Part shown: piece by piece, positions 26,961-35,301 of the stretch
Numbering within the stretch: position 1 is the stretch's first letter
Layout: the number at the start of each line of letters is the position of its first letter
Assembly: GCF_000472525.1 (NCBI RefSeq)
Contig: NZ_AWZT01000016.1
Span: 1-64,000 of the forward strand
Length of the DNA: 64,000 nucleotides
Direction of reading: 5' to 3'
From: Paraburkholderia dilworthii
Lineage (GTDB): Bacteria; Pseudomonadota; Gammaproteobacteria; Burkholderiales; Burkholderiaceae
Notes under the pieces: generated by a model
What the model saw: only the letters and a program-made list of their open reading frames with translations
Databases searched by the model: none
Told to the model about the DNA's origin: nothing
Made by a program: the position numbers and the translations under genes

Positions 26961-28235
26961 TCAGGGAGCCACCGGTTCATCGGCGAGCGGCGGTGCCGCG
27001 TCGCTGTGGTGGGCGTTGGATTGGATATCAGTCGAGCGGCACGAGCCTCGGCCGACGGACGCCGCGCGCGATTGCGCTTCGGCGCGCAACTCGAGTGCCG
27101 CTGTCACGACCTCGCCAGGCGTCACGCCGAGCAGACATGCATGATGATGCTGCGGACACACGCTGCGATAGCACCAGCGGCATTCGACGTCGCGAAACAG
27201 CACGCGATTCGGCGTTTGCCACGGCGTGTGCTGCGGATTGGTCAACGCGTACAGATCGACGACCGGCGTGCCAAGCGCGGACGCGAGATGCACCGGCCCG
27301 CTGTTGTTCGACACCAGCACGCTCGCGCGTTCGATCAGCGCCGCGAGTTCGCCGAGCGTGAGCGCGCCGCTCAGATCGTGCAGTTGCGCGCGAACGCGAG
27401 GCGCGGCTGCGGCAATCACCGCATCGACGAGAGGACGCTCGCTCGCGCTGCCTGTGATCAGAAGCGGTGCGCCGGTCTCGCTGGCGAGGCGCGTCGCGAC
27501 CTGACCGAAGCGCTCGGGCGGATAGCGTCGCGATGCGGCGGTTGCGCCGGGGTGCAACACGATCCACGGCGCGTCGGCGTTCGCGCCGCTGTGCACGCCT
27601 CTCGCGGCGAACTGCTCCAGAAGCGTTCGCCGATCCGACTCCTGCACCGTAAAACGCATCCGCGTGTCGGGCGCTTCTGCGCCGACCTGGCGCACCAGGT
27701 CGAGTTGCCGTTCGACCTCATGACGCGTGCGCTGCTGCGGCTCCGGTTCGCGCAGCCACTCTGTCAGCAATGCATACGGGTTCTCGCGGCAATGCGCGAG
27801 CCGCCGCGGAATGCCCGCGAGATGGCACAGCATCGCCGCGGGCAACGGACTCTGGCTATAGACGGTGAAGATCACCGCCGCGTCGAAACCGCCGCGCCGC
27901 AGACGTTCTTGCATACGCTGGTCGTCGGTGAGCGAACGGGCGCTCGTCGGCGGATTCGCGACCCACGGCGCTTCATACTCGATCACGTCGTCGACATCGT
28001 CGAGAAACGGCGCGAGCGCGACGCCGCTGCGCGACGCAAGCAGCGTGATGTGACGGCCGGGCGCGGACTCGCGCAGCGCGTGCAGCGCGGGCGTGGTCAT
28101 TAGCACGTCGCCGAGATTGTCGAGCCTCACACACAGAATGCGCTTGATGTCTTCGCCCCAATGCGCAAGCTGCGGGCTGTCGGGCACGCGAGCGTGAGCG
28201 AGTGTTGGTTGGGCGATCAGCAGCGGCGCATTCAT
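26961..28235 (-). CDS. Glycosyltransferase family 9 (heptosyltransferase-like, second copy)
   Basis: 424 residues. GT9 signs: ILCVRLDNLGDVLMTTPALHAL (cut here to LDNLGDVLMTTPALHAL), IVLHPGATAASRRYPPERFG, and VSNNSGPVHLASALGTP. The Cys/His motif CRWCYRSVCPQHHHAC near the end parallels the one in the GT9 at 22978 with one extra His. About 45 C-terminal residues are polar and probably disordered. It overlaps the upstream phosphatase gene by four bases. Two GT9 enzymes with a GmhB-like phosphatase suggest that heptose, or a sugar handled like it, is incorporated twice. That is inference; many GT9 proteins use other donors. Confidence 0.88.
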   Translation of the reverse strand: MNAPLLIAQPTLAHARVPDSPQLAHWGEDIKRILCVRLDNLGDVLMTTPALHALRESAPGRHITLLASRSGVALAPFLDDVDDVIEYEAPWVANPPTSARSLTDDQRMQERLRRGGFDAAVIFTVYSQSPLPAAMLCHLAGIPRRLAHCRENPYALLTEWLREPEPQQRTRHEVERQLDLVRQVGAEAPDTRMRFTVQESDRRTLLEQFAARGVHSGANADAPWIVLHPGATAASRRYPPERFGQVATRLASETGAPLLITGSASERPLVDAVIAAAAPRVRAQLHDLSGALTLGELAALIERASVLVSNNSGPVHLASALGTPVVDLYALTNPQHTPWQTPNRVLFRDVECRWCYRSVCPQHHHACLLGVTPGEVVTAALELRAEAQSRAASVGRGSCRSTDIQSNAHHSDAAPPLADEPVAP

Positions 28236-28837
28236 TGAGGGGTTCCCTCGCCGGCGGGCGCGGGCCGCCCCGCGGCTTCCGCACTGTTCGCGACAATGCG
28301 CGCAGCCTCATGAAGATCGGCGGCGCGCGCGGTGGGAACACGCTGCGGTCCTTCGATCCACTCGGTCTCATGGCCGTTGTCGAGCAGAATCGTCCGGCAT
28401 CCGGCGCGATTGCCCGCTTCCACATCGTCGAGAATGTCGCCGATGAACCAGCTGCGTGCGAGATCCAGCCGATGCTCGCGAGCCGCGCGCAGCAGCAGGC
28501 CTGGCGCCGGCTTGCGGCAATCGCAGGCGGTTGCATACGGGGCCACGGTGCCGTCCGGATGATGCGGACACCAGTACGCGCCGGAGAGCGTCGCGCCGGA
28601 TTCGGTGAACATGCGCGCGAGTTCGCCTTCCACTTCCTTTAACGCCGCGCGCGGGAATCGGCCGAGCGCGACGCCCGGCTGATTACTGATCACGAACAGT
28701 GCGAACGGCTGGGTCGCGAGCAGCGTCAACGCTTCGCGCGCGCCCGGCGCGAGGCGCATCAGCGAAGGGTCGATGTTGTAGGGCACGTCGTCGAGCAACG
28801 TGCCGTCTTTGTCGAGAAATACAGCGGGTCGCAGCAT
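28232..28837 (-). CDS. HAD-IIIA phosphatase, heptose-1,7-bisphosphate phosphatase-like
   Basis: 201 residues. HAD motif I FLDKDGTLL (Asp9, Asp11), motif II Ser/Asn in VISNQPG, and DCRKPAPG with the motif III Lys. A zinc loop CPHHPDG...CDC fits GmhB, which removes the 7-phosphate of D-glycero-manno-heptose 1,7-bisphosphate in ADP-heptose synthesis. The related histidinol-phosphatase has the same loop, but no histidine genes are near. No HldE kinase/adenylyltransferase, GmhA or HldD is encoded in the window, so other steps must come from elsewhere. It overlaps the following GT9 gene by four bases. Confidence 0.85.
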   Translation of the reverse strand: MLRPAVFLDKDGTLLDDVPYNIDPSLMRLAPGAREALTLLATQPFALFVISNQPGVALGRFPRAALKEVEGELARMFTESGATLSGAYWCPHHPDGTVAPYATACDCRKPAPGLLLRAAREHRLDLARSWFIGDILDDVEAGNRAGCRTILLDNGHETEWIEGPQRVPTARAADLHEAARIVANSAEAAGRPAPAGEGTPQ

Positions 28838-28946
28838 GACAAAGGCGGTCCGGAAAAACGTGAGCGAATCGCCGGAAGCGGACTGTGCGTGCGCCCCGGC
28901 TGGACAAAACAGGCCGCGCTAATAGCGCTGCAATGACGCGTGGCGC

Positions 28947-30242
28947 CTAACGGAACGACGCGCCGGCGGCCGCCCGCATTGGCACCTCCACGCGGTTTTC
29001 CGCGGCTTTTGCAGGCACGAGCCGCGCGGTGCGCATATAGATTTGCGCAAGCGACTCGCCCACGCCGCGCCATGTGAACTCCTTGCGCGCGCGTTCGAGA
29101 CCTGCTTCGCCCATCCTGCGTGCGAGCGCGGGATCGCGCCGCAACTGGTTAAGGCGCGCGGCGAGCGCAGCCGGGTCGCGCGGCGGCACGAGAAATCCGG
29201 TGATGCCGTCCGCCACCGAATAGCGGATTCCGCCGACATCGGCGCCGATCACCGGCGTGCCGCATGCCATCGCTTCGACCGGCGTGATACCGAACGGCTC
29301 GTACCACGGCGTCGTCACGAATACGTCCGCGGCGCTATAGAAGTAACGCAGTTGCGCGCGCCCCCGCCGTCCGACAAAATTCGTTTGCTCGGCCACGCCG
29401 CATTCAAGCGCGATACCGCGCAAGCGCGCGATTTCCGGCGTGGCCTTTTCATTCGGCGCGTCCGAGTTGCCGCCCACCACATAGAGTTGCGCGGAGGTCC
29501 TGAAGGCTTTCTTCAGAACGCCGACGCCGCGCAGGACGTTGTCGATACCCTTGCGCTGCACGAGGCGTCCGAGTTGCAGCACCGTGAACTGATCCTGCTC
29601 CCAGCCGAGTGCTTCGCGGGCGGCGCCGCGGTCCATCGGATGAAACTCGTCGGCGTCGAAACCGCACGGCACAATCTCGATGCGCGCGGGGTCGGCCTGG
29701 TAATGCGCGATCAGGTCGGCTTCGTCCTGCGGGCATTCGGCGATCACCACGTCGGACTGCGCGACGAGGTCGTCCTCGATTGCGAAGCGTTCGTCCGGGA
29801 AGCCGTCGTTCGCGCCTTGATGAATCCGGCGCACACGGCCGAGCGCATGAAACGTCGTGACGAGCGGCACGCCGAGCGCCGCTTTCACTTTCATTGCCGC
29901 GAGCCCCGACATGAAGAAGTTCGCGTGTATCACGTCGTACGGGGTCTTTTCGCGGCGGAAGAATTCGATCAGGAACGCAGCGAACTCGTCCATGAACGGC
30001 AGCAGCAGTTCCTTCGGCAACTGCATCGGCGGCCCTGCGGGAACGTGGATCACCCGCACGCCCTCCATGTCGGACACGAGCGGCAGCAACGCGCGATCGC
30101 GCCGCGTAAACACGTCCACTTGATGGCCCATCTCCGTCAGTTCACGCGCGACGTTCGCGACATAAATGTTTTGTCCTCCACTGTCGACGCCTCCGGCGAC
30201 GGCGAGGGGCGAGGCGTGTTCACTGATGAGGGCGATCTTCAT
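28947..30242 (-). CDS. Glycosyltransferase family 4 (MshA/sucrose-synthase-like)
   Basis: 431 residues, GT-B fold. The start MKIALISEHASPLAV is followed by the donor-loop motif GGVDSGGQNIYVANVA, typical of MshA, sucrose-phosphate synthase and related retaining enzymes. Further marks are TTFHALGRVRR, LQLGRLVQRKGID and the E-x7-E motif in EPFGITPVEAMACG. AAGGA lies six bases before the ATG at 30242, while the in-frame ATG at 30248 touches it directly, so 30242 is chosen. It is the first gene of the minus-strand glycan unit; 109 bases without a gene separate it from the phosphatase. The acceptor is unknown. Confidence 0.9.
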   Translation of the reverse strand: MKIALISEHASPLAVAGGVDSGGQNIYVANVARELTEMGHQVDVFTRRDRALLPLVSDMEGVRVIHVPAGPPMQLPKELLLPFMDEFAAFLIEFFRREKTPYDVIHANFFMSGLAAMKVKAALGVPLVTTFHALGRVRRIHQGANDGFPDERFAIEDDLVAQSDVVIAECPQDEADLIAHYQADPARIEIVPCGFDADEFHPMDRGAAREALGWEQDQFTVLQLGRLVQRKGIDNVLRGVGVLKKAFRTSAQLYVVGGNSDAPNEKATPEIARLRGIALECGVAEQTNFVGRRGRAQLRYFYSAADVFVTTPWYEPFGITPVEAMACGTPVIGADVGGIRYSVADGITGFLVPPRDPAALAARLNQLRRDPALARRMGEAGLERARKEFTWRGVGESLAQIYMRTARLVPAKAAENRVEVPMRAAAGASFR

Positions 30243-30725
30243 TGACATTCCTTCGCGAGATAGGCATTAGCAGGGCGTGCGTGGCGCGTTTTGCTGAGTA
30301 CTCTTAGGCAATCTCGCGCGATGCGACGCTGTCACCCCGCCTGAGCATGCGCTGTGCCTATGTGCAGCAAGGGCGGCCGGAAGCTCAATGTGGCGTTGGG
30401 TGTGCCGAAGCGCTGTAGCACTCCCTTTTATGGCGCGGCGAAGCGGTGTGGCGTTCCCTTTTTCTACAAGCCGTCATGTAAATTCGAGTAGCGCGATCCG
30501 TAGAAACGCGAATTTTTTTCTGCGCGATGCGCAATCGATTGGCGCCTGTCACGCACGTTCGCCTATGCTAAGTTTTGTCCGACGCCGGGTTCAGGGATTG
30601 CTCGTCACTGACCTCGGCGTGCAGGCCGAACACCCGCGCTTTGTTCGCGCCGCTTTGTCAATCCGCTTCGTGGAATCTGATGCCGGCTCGCAGTCCACAC
30701 GCTGCGGCGGCCTTCACAGGACACC
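30243..30725. other. 483-base divergent control region of the glycan cluster
   Basis: No gene is supported here. It separates the minus-strand glycosyltransferase operon from the plus-strand ABC-receiver gene and must hold both promoters. An imperfect direct repeat of 23 bases occurs at 30408-30430 and 30441-30463 (AAGCG-TGT-GC--TCCCTTTT pattern, 33-base period, about three helical turns). A possible weak -10 TATGCT lies at 30564-30569 for the ABC gene. A run of seven T at 30513-30519 follows a short CGCG hairpin. AT content is raised around 30460-30520. Confidence 0.55.
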
Positions 30726-33407
30726 ATGCCGAATCCCGCAACGCTGCCCCGTTCCCAGTTGACCCGCCGCATTGCCGCCGACCTGATGCGCGCGGTCTGG
30801 CGTTATCGCCACCAGACCGTCGCCGCCTTGCTGCTGATGGTGGCGGCGAAGTTGTCCACCGTGCTGATCCCGCTCGTGCTGAAGCACGTGGTCGACGAAC
30901 TGGGACGCCCGGTCGCGCAGGCGCTCTTCCCGGTGTTCCTCGTTCTCGCCTATGCGTTACTGCGTTTTCTCGGCGATGCGCTGAACGAAGCGCGCGATGT
31001 GGTGTTCAGCATCGTCACGCAACGCACGGTCGCCGCCTTCACCGAGCGGACGTTCGCGCATCTGCATCGCATGAGCGCGCGTTTTCATACGAAGCGCGAG
31101 ACCGGCGCAATCGTGCGAGACGTGCAGAAGGGCGCCGACGGCATCGGCTTTCTGCTCGGCGTCGCGCTATTTACGATCGTGCCTACCGCGTTCGAGATCG
31201 TCGCCATTGTCGCGATCATGGTTCACAACTACGCGCGCGAATTCATGATCGCGATTGCCGCGACCTTCGTTTGCTATGCGGCCTACACGTTTATCTTCAC
31301 GCGGCGGCGCGTTGCGTTCCAGCGCGCGGTGAATGCTCTGGAGGCGCAATCGGATGGCCGGCTCGTCGACAGCCTGCTCAATTACGACACGGTCAAATAT
31401 TTCGCTACTGAAGACACGGAAACGCGGCGCCTGTCCGCTGTGCTCGAAAAGTGGGTGCACGCGCGAACCGCGAACCAGCGCGCACTGACCGCATTGCATG
31501 TGGGGCAGAGCGCCGTGATCGCGCTCGGCATTGGCGCCATCATGCTGCTCGCGGCGCAGCATGTGGTGGCGGGAAGCATGAGCGTCGGCGATCTGATTCT
31601 GGTGAACGCGTACATCATCCAGGTCTGCATGCCGCTCAATACGCTCGGCTTCGTGTTTCGCGAGACCAACGACGCGATGGTCAACGTCGAGCGGATGTTC
31701 GAAATACTCGTCGCGCGCGGGCGCGTGGGCGAGGATATCGACGAGCCCGCCGCGAAGCCGTTGATGGTGAGCGCCGGGCAGATCTCGTTCGAGCACGTTG
31801 ACTTCGGCTACGACCCGGCCCGACAGATTCTGCGCGACGTCGACTTTCATGCGTATCCGGGCAAGACGCTGGCGATAGTCGGCGGAAGCGGGTCGGGTAA
31901 ATCGACGCTCGTGAAGCTGCTGTTCCGTCTTTATCAGCCGAATAGCGGCAAGATCCTGATAGACGGGCAGGACATCGGCCACGTCACACAAAAGAGCCTG
32001 CGTGAAGCAATCGGCATCGTGCCTCAAGATACGGTGCTCTTCAACGAGACCATCGCCTACAACATCGCGTATGGCCGGCCTTCGGCGACGCGCGCCGATG
32101 TGGTGCGTGCGGCGCGCGCGGCCCAACTCGACGAATTCATCGAACGTCTGCCGGATCATTACGACACGCGCGTCGGCGAGCGCGGCGTGCGTCTGTCGGG
32201 CGGCGAGCGGCAGCGCATTGCAATTGCGCGCGCCATTCTGAAGGACCCGCGCATCATCGTATTCGACGAGGCGACTTCCGCGCTCGACACGCGCTCCGAG
32301 CGTGCGATCCAGACCGAGTTGACGCGGCTCGCAGAAGGCCGCACGTCGATTGTGATTGCGCACCGGCTGTCTACCGTGGTGGACGCTGACTGGATTCTGG
32401 TGATGGAGCATGGCCGCGTGGTCGAGCAGGGCACGCATCGCGAACTGCTCGCGCGCGACGGCGTCTACGCGAAGATGTGGTCTCTGCAATGGCAGCAGGG
32501 GGAACTGGAGCACGCACAACGCAAGCTCACCGCGCAGTCGGTGAGTCTCGCCGCGCTGATGGCCGGCGTGATCGACGCGTTGCACGACGAAATTGCGGCG
32601 CGGCGCGTGACCCTGTATCCGCAGATCAGCGACAACGATCTGCGCGTGACAGGCGACCCAAGCGTGCTGCAACCGCTGATCGCCGAGTTGTGCCGCAACG
32701 AGATCCTGCACGCAAGGCCGGGGCAGCGCATCGAACTGCGCGTCGAGCGGCATAACAATCAGGTGTGGGTGACGGTGCTGGGTATGAGCGAAACGCCTGC
32801 GGAATTGTCGCAAGCGGCCGCTCGCTACATGGAAGAAGCGCTGGCTGCGGCGGGCGGCAGCTTCACGCTAATGACGCTCAACGGTCGGCTCGCGTATGTG
32901 GCGATGTTGCCCTTGCGTCCTGTGGCCGATGCGGATTCGCATACGCCGGCCGCGCCGTTGACAACCGCAATCGGCGGCGCGGCCCCGTTGGAAGGTCTCT
33001 TTGTGATGGCCATCGACGACCAGGAAGATGCGCTCGACGCATTGGAAGCGGTGCTTGCATCGAGCGGCGCGCGCGTGCGTACCGCGTCGTCGGGCAAGGA
33101 GGCGTTGGACTGGTTTGCCCGGACACCGACAATGCAATGGCCGCACGCGCTGCTATGCGACATCGTGCTCGCCGACGAAGACGGCTACGAGGTACTGCGT
33201 CGTTTGCGGCGTCTCGAAGCCGACCGGCAATTGCCGCTCCAGGACCGTGTGCCGGCTATTGCATTGACTGGCTATGCGCAGGGCGAAGACAGCATGCGAG
33301 CGAAGATGGCCGGTTTCCAGGCGCATCTGACGAAGCCGGTTGCGCCGGAGAAGCTGATCGGCGAAATTCGCAATCTTGCTATGGCGTCCGCGCGCACGGG
33401 CGTCTAG
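30726..33407 (+). CDS. ABC exporter fused to degenerate kinase ATPase module and receiver domain
   Basis: 893 residues. Residues about 20-310 form a six-helix exporter domain of the Atm1/HMT1 type (NYDTVKYF). The nucleotide-binding domain has Walker A GGSGSGKST (Lys392), signature LSGGERQR (490-496) and Walker B IIVFDEATSALD (Asp514, Glu515), so ATP hydrolysis looks intact. Residues about 600-735 resemble a histidine-kinase ATP-binding domain: GDPSVLQPLIAELCRNE with an N-box-like Asn658, ending GGSFTLMTLNGRLAYVAMLPL (core GRLAYVAMLPL), but G boxes and a dimerisation His are missing. Residues about 757-885 are a receiver with Asp764/Asp765, phospho-acceptor Asp812, Thr848 and Lys870 all present. 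The ATG follows AGGACACC. It faces the glycan operon and may export its product under phosphorylation control (inference). Confidence 0.9.
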   Translation: MPNPATLPRSQLTRRIAADLMRAVWRYRHQTVAALLLMVAAKLSTVLIPLVLKHVVDELGRPVAQALFPVFLVLAYALLRFLGDALNEARDVVFSIVTQRTVAAFTERTFAHLHRMSARFHTKRETGAIVRDVQKGADGIGFLLGVALFTIVPTAFEIVAIVAIMVHNYAREFMIAIAATFVCYAAYTFIFTRRRVAFQRAVNALEAQSDGRLVDSLLNYDTVKYFATEDTETRRLSAVLEKWVHARTANQRALTALHVGQSAVIALGIGAIMLLAAQHVVAGSMSVGDLILVNAYIIQVCMPLNTLGFVFRETNDAMVNVERMFEILVARGRVGEDIDEPAAKPLMVSAGQISFEHVDFGYDPARQILRDVDFHAYPGKTLAIVGGSGSGKSTLVKLLFRLYQPNSGKILIDGQDIGHVTQKSLREAIGIVPQDTVLFNETIAYNIAYGRPSATRADVVRAARAAQLDEFIERLPDHYDTRVGERGVRLSGGERQRIAIARAILKDPRIIVFDEATSALDTRSERAIQTELTRLAEGRTSIVIAHRLSTVVDADWILVMEHGRVVEQGTHRELLARDGVYAKMWSLQWQQGELEHAQRKLTAQSVSLAALMAGVIDALHDEIAARRVTLYPQISDNDLRVTGDPSVLQPLIAELCRNEILHARPGQRIELRVERHNNQVWVTVLGMSETPAELSQAAARYMEEALAAAGGSFTLMTLNGRLAYVAMLPLRPVADADSHTPAAPLTTAIGGAAPLEGLFVMAIDDQEDALDALEAVLASSGARVRTASSGKEALDWFARTPTMQWPHALLCDIVLADEDGYEVLRRLRRLEADRQLPLQDRVPAIALTGYAQGEDSMRAKMAGFQAHLTKPVAPEKLIGEIRNLAMASARTGV

Positions 33408-33460
33408 AACGGATAGCACCGTTTTCGATTCGCAGCGCGTGTCCGCTGACGTTGCACGTG

Positions 33461-34405
33461 TCAGGTACGCGCGTCGGCCTTGCCTACCGCCGGCTTCGCG
33501 CGAGTAGTCGGCGCTGGCGCGGCCAGCTGCCGTTCACCTGTTCGTACCCGCTCGCGCAGATTCAGCACATGATGCGACACCGGCTTGCGGCGTCTCAATG
33601 CCCATGTGAAACCGCGCAGTAGTGCAAGACCGTCGCGCGCGAGCGTGCCTTCGCGTGAAAATGTCGTGAGCGCCTGCACGGTGGTGCGGCTGGCTTCGGG
33701 CCAAGGCAGGCGCAGCCATGCGATCCACGCCGCATTACGCGCGAGTGTGCGCCGCCGCAAGCCGCTATCGCGTGACGGCGACGGATGATGATGCACGGTC
33801 AGCTGATCGCAATAGACAATCGCGTGGCCGGATGCGAGCACGTCCAGCGCGACGAGTTCTTCTTCGCCGCCGATAAAAAGACGCGGCTCATAGCCGCCCA
33901 GTTGGCGAAACAGCGACGAGCGAAACACACATGCGCCCGCCATGTAGCCGATCAACGCCGGGCCCGGCAGCCCATCGCTGCCGAGCGGGCTTGCACGCAT
34001 CACCGAACACGTGGGATCGGTGACCTTGTCTTCGCCCACCACCACGCGCGCGCTCAATACGCCGACATTCGGCCATGCATCGAGCAATTGCACCGCGCGT
34101 TCGAGCGAGCCTGGCTCCCACCACGTGTCGTCGTCGCAGAAGGCGACGTAATCAGTGCCGACGCAGGCAGCAGCGCGATTGCGCCCTGCCGCGCCCAGAT
34201 TCGCGCCGCATTCGATAATGCAGACGGTCGGGAACAGCGTCTTCACCAGCGCGACCGTATTGTCGTTGGAGCCGTTATCCGCGACGAAGACCGGCGGGTT
34301 TTCCGGGAGGGCAAGTAGGCGTTCAAGGGTAGCCACAAGCTCGTCGGCGCGGTTGTGTGTCAGAACGACGACCGAAATGCGCCGGGAAAGCGATTTTTTT
34401 TCCAT
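33461..34405 (-). CDS. Glycosyltransferase family 2
   Basis: 314 residues. The GT-A domain begins ISVVVLTHNRADELVATLER, then FVADNGSNDNTVALVK and the metal motif in AFCDDDTWWEPGS. GYMAGACVFR and FIGGEEELVALD supply acceptor-side and catalytic acidic residues; this pattern resembles rhamnosyl-like family 2 enzymes. No membrane segment is present; the C-terminal 30 residues are Ala/Pro-rich. It lies convergent to the ABC-receiver gene and 69 bases from the PIG-L gene on the same strand, with which it is probably co-transcribed. Sugar unknown. Confidence 0.88.
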   Translation of the reverse strand: MEKKSLSRRISVVVLTHNRADELVATLERLLALPENPPVFVADNGSNDNTVALVKTLFPTVCIIECGANLGAAGRNRAAACVGTDYVAFCDDDTWWEPGSLERAVQLLDAWPNVGVLSARVVVGEDKVTDPTCSVMRASPLGSDGLPGPALIGYMAGACVFRSSLFRQLGGYEPRLFIGGEEELVALDVLASGHAIVYCDQLTVHHHPSPSRDSGLRRRTLARNAAWIAWLRLPWPEASRTTVQALTTFSREGTLARDGLALLRGFTWALRRRKPVSHHVLNLRERVRTGERQLAAPAPTTRAKPAVGKADART

Positions 34406-34474
34406 GCTGTTCTTTGTTCTAACGAGGCGATGCCCCGGTCAAGCAAACCATGTGCCGTTCGCTTTCAACTGCCG

Positions 34475-35161
34475 TCAGCTTGCTTGCAGTCGCCAATACT
34501 TTTCCGCCGAGTAGAGCGAGGCTTGGCCTTTTGGCCCGAATGCGCGTAACTGGCTCGCGTACGCGGCGATAGCTTCGCGCTTCATCGGCTCATGCGTGCT
34601 GGATTCATTGGTCGCGAGCGGGTCATTGGCGTCGCGCAACGTGTAGCCGCGTTTCGTCAGTTCTTCAATGCGTTTGGGGACAACGGTGTCTATCTGTCGA
34701 TACGGTACGTCCTCATAGACGTGCCATAACACCTGGGGCATTTGCGCGATGAGCGCGAGACATGCATCCGACACGAGCGTGTGGTCGGAATGAAACAGAC
34801 CGAGCGGGACCAGTACTTTTTCGGGCGAGTGCGCCAGCAGTATGCGGTGAAGTGCTTCCATCACTTCGTCGAGCGCCGGAGTCAGAAGATATTGCGCATC
34901 GCAAAAGGGCAGGTGTACCGGCCGCGCGCCCAGCTTTTGCAGAGCTCGAATGTCCTCCTGCTTGCGCGTTTCCATTGCCTCGAACGCGTCGGTGAAGCCC
35001 GATTGCCGGTCCCAGTCGGTAGACATGTTTTCACGTGGCGGCGCGGCGAAAACCGTGCAGACGATGGCGGACGGATTAGCTGCGAGCATCAGTCCACAGC
35101 TCAAGACGGCATCGTCGAGATGCGGAGAAACGACGAGCAGGCGGGCGCGCGATTGCATCAT
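34475..35161 (-). CDS. PIG-L family deacetylase
   Basis: 228 residues. The zinc motif SPHLDDAVLSCG (His14, Asp16, Asp17) is near the N-terminus and the third ligand is in the segment LFHSDHTLVSDA. PIG-L/MshB/LmbE proteins remove acetyl groups from N-acetylglucosamine in glycolipids, mycothiol or antibiotics. With glycosyltransferases alongside, removal of an N-acetyl group from the cluster's glycan is likely. Two Met codons (35161 and 35158) begin the protein; neither has a strong ribosome site, and an upstream in-frame start adds 17 residues. It begins the two-gene unit with the GT2 at 33461. Confidence 0.87.
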   Translation of the reverse strand: MMQSRARLLVVSPHLDDAVLSCGLMLAANPSAIVCTVFAAPPRENMSTDWDRQSGFTDAFEAMETRKQEDIRALQKLGARPVHLPFCDAQYLLTPALDEVMEALHRILLAHSPEKVLVPLGLFHSDHTLVSDACLALIAQMPQVLWHVYEDVPYRQIDTVVPKRIEELTKRGYTLRDANDPLATNESSTHEPMKREAIAAYASQLRAFGPKGQASLYSAEKYWRLQAS

Positions 35162-35301
35162 TCTGTGATGGAGTTGTCTTGGGCTGAGCAGTACGATCCG
35201 ACTCACGAGCAAACCGCGGACCTGGCATGCGAACGGAGGCGCGACGAAAACGGGAATGTGCTTTGCTTGAGCCTAGCCATACTGTTGCCAGGCGAGGTCT
35301 C

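Noticed and set aside
31167..32813. 548-codon minus-strand open frame inside the ABC-receiver gene
   Set aside because: It mirrors the codon pattern of the real gene on the plus strand and has no recognisable domain.
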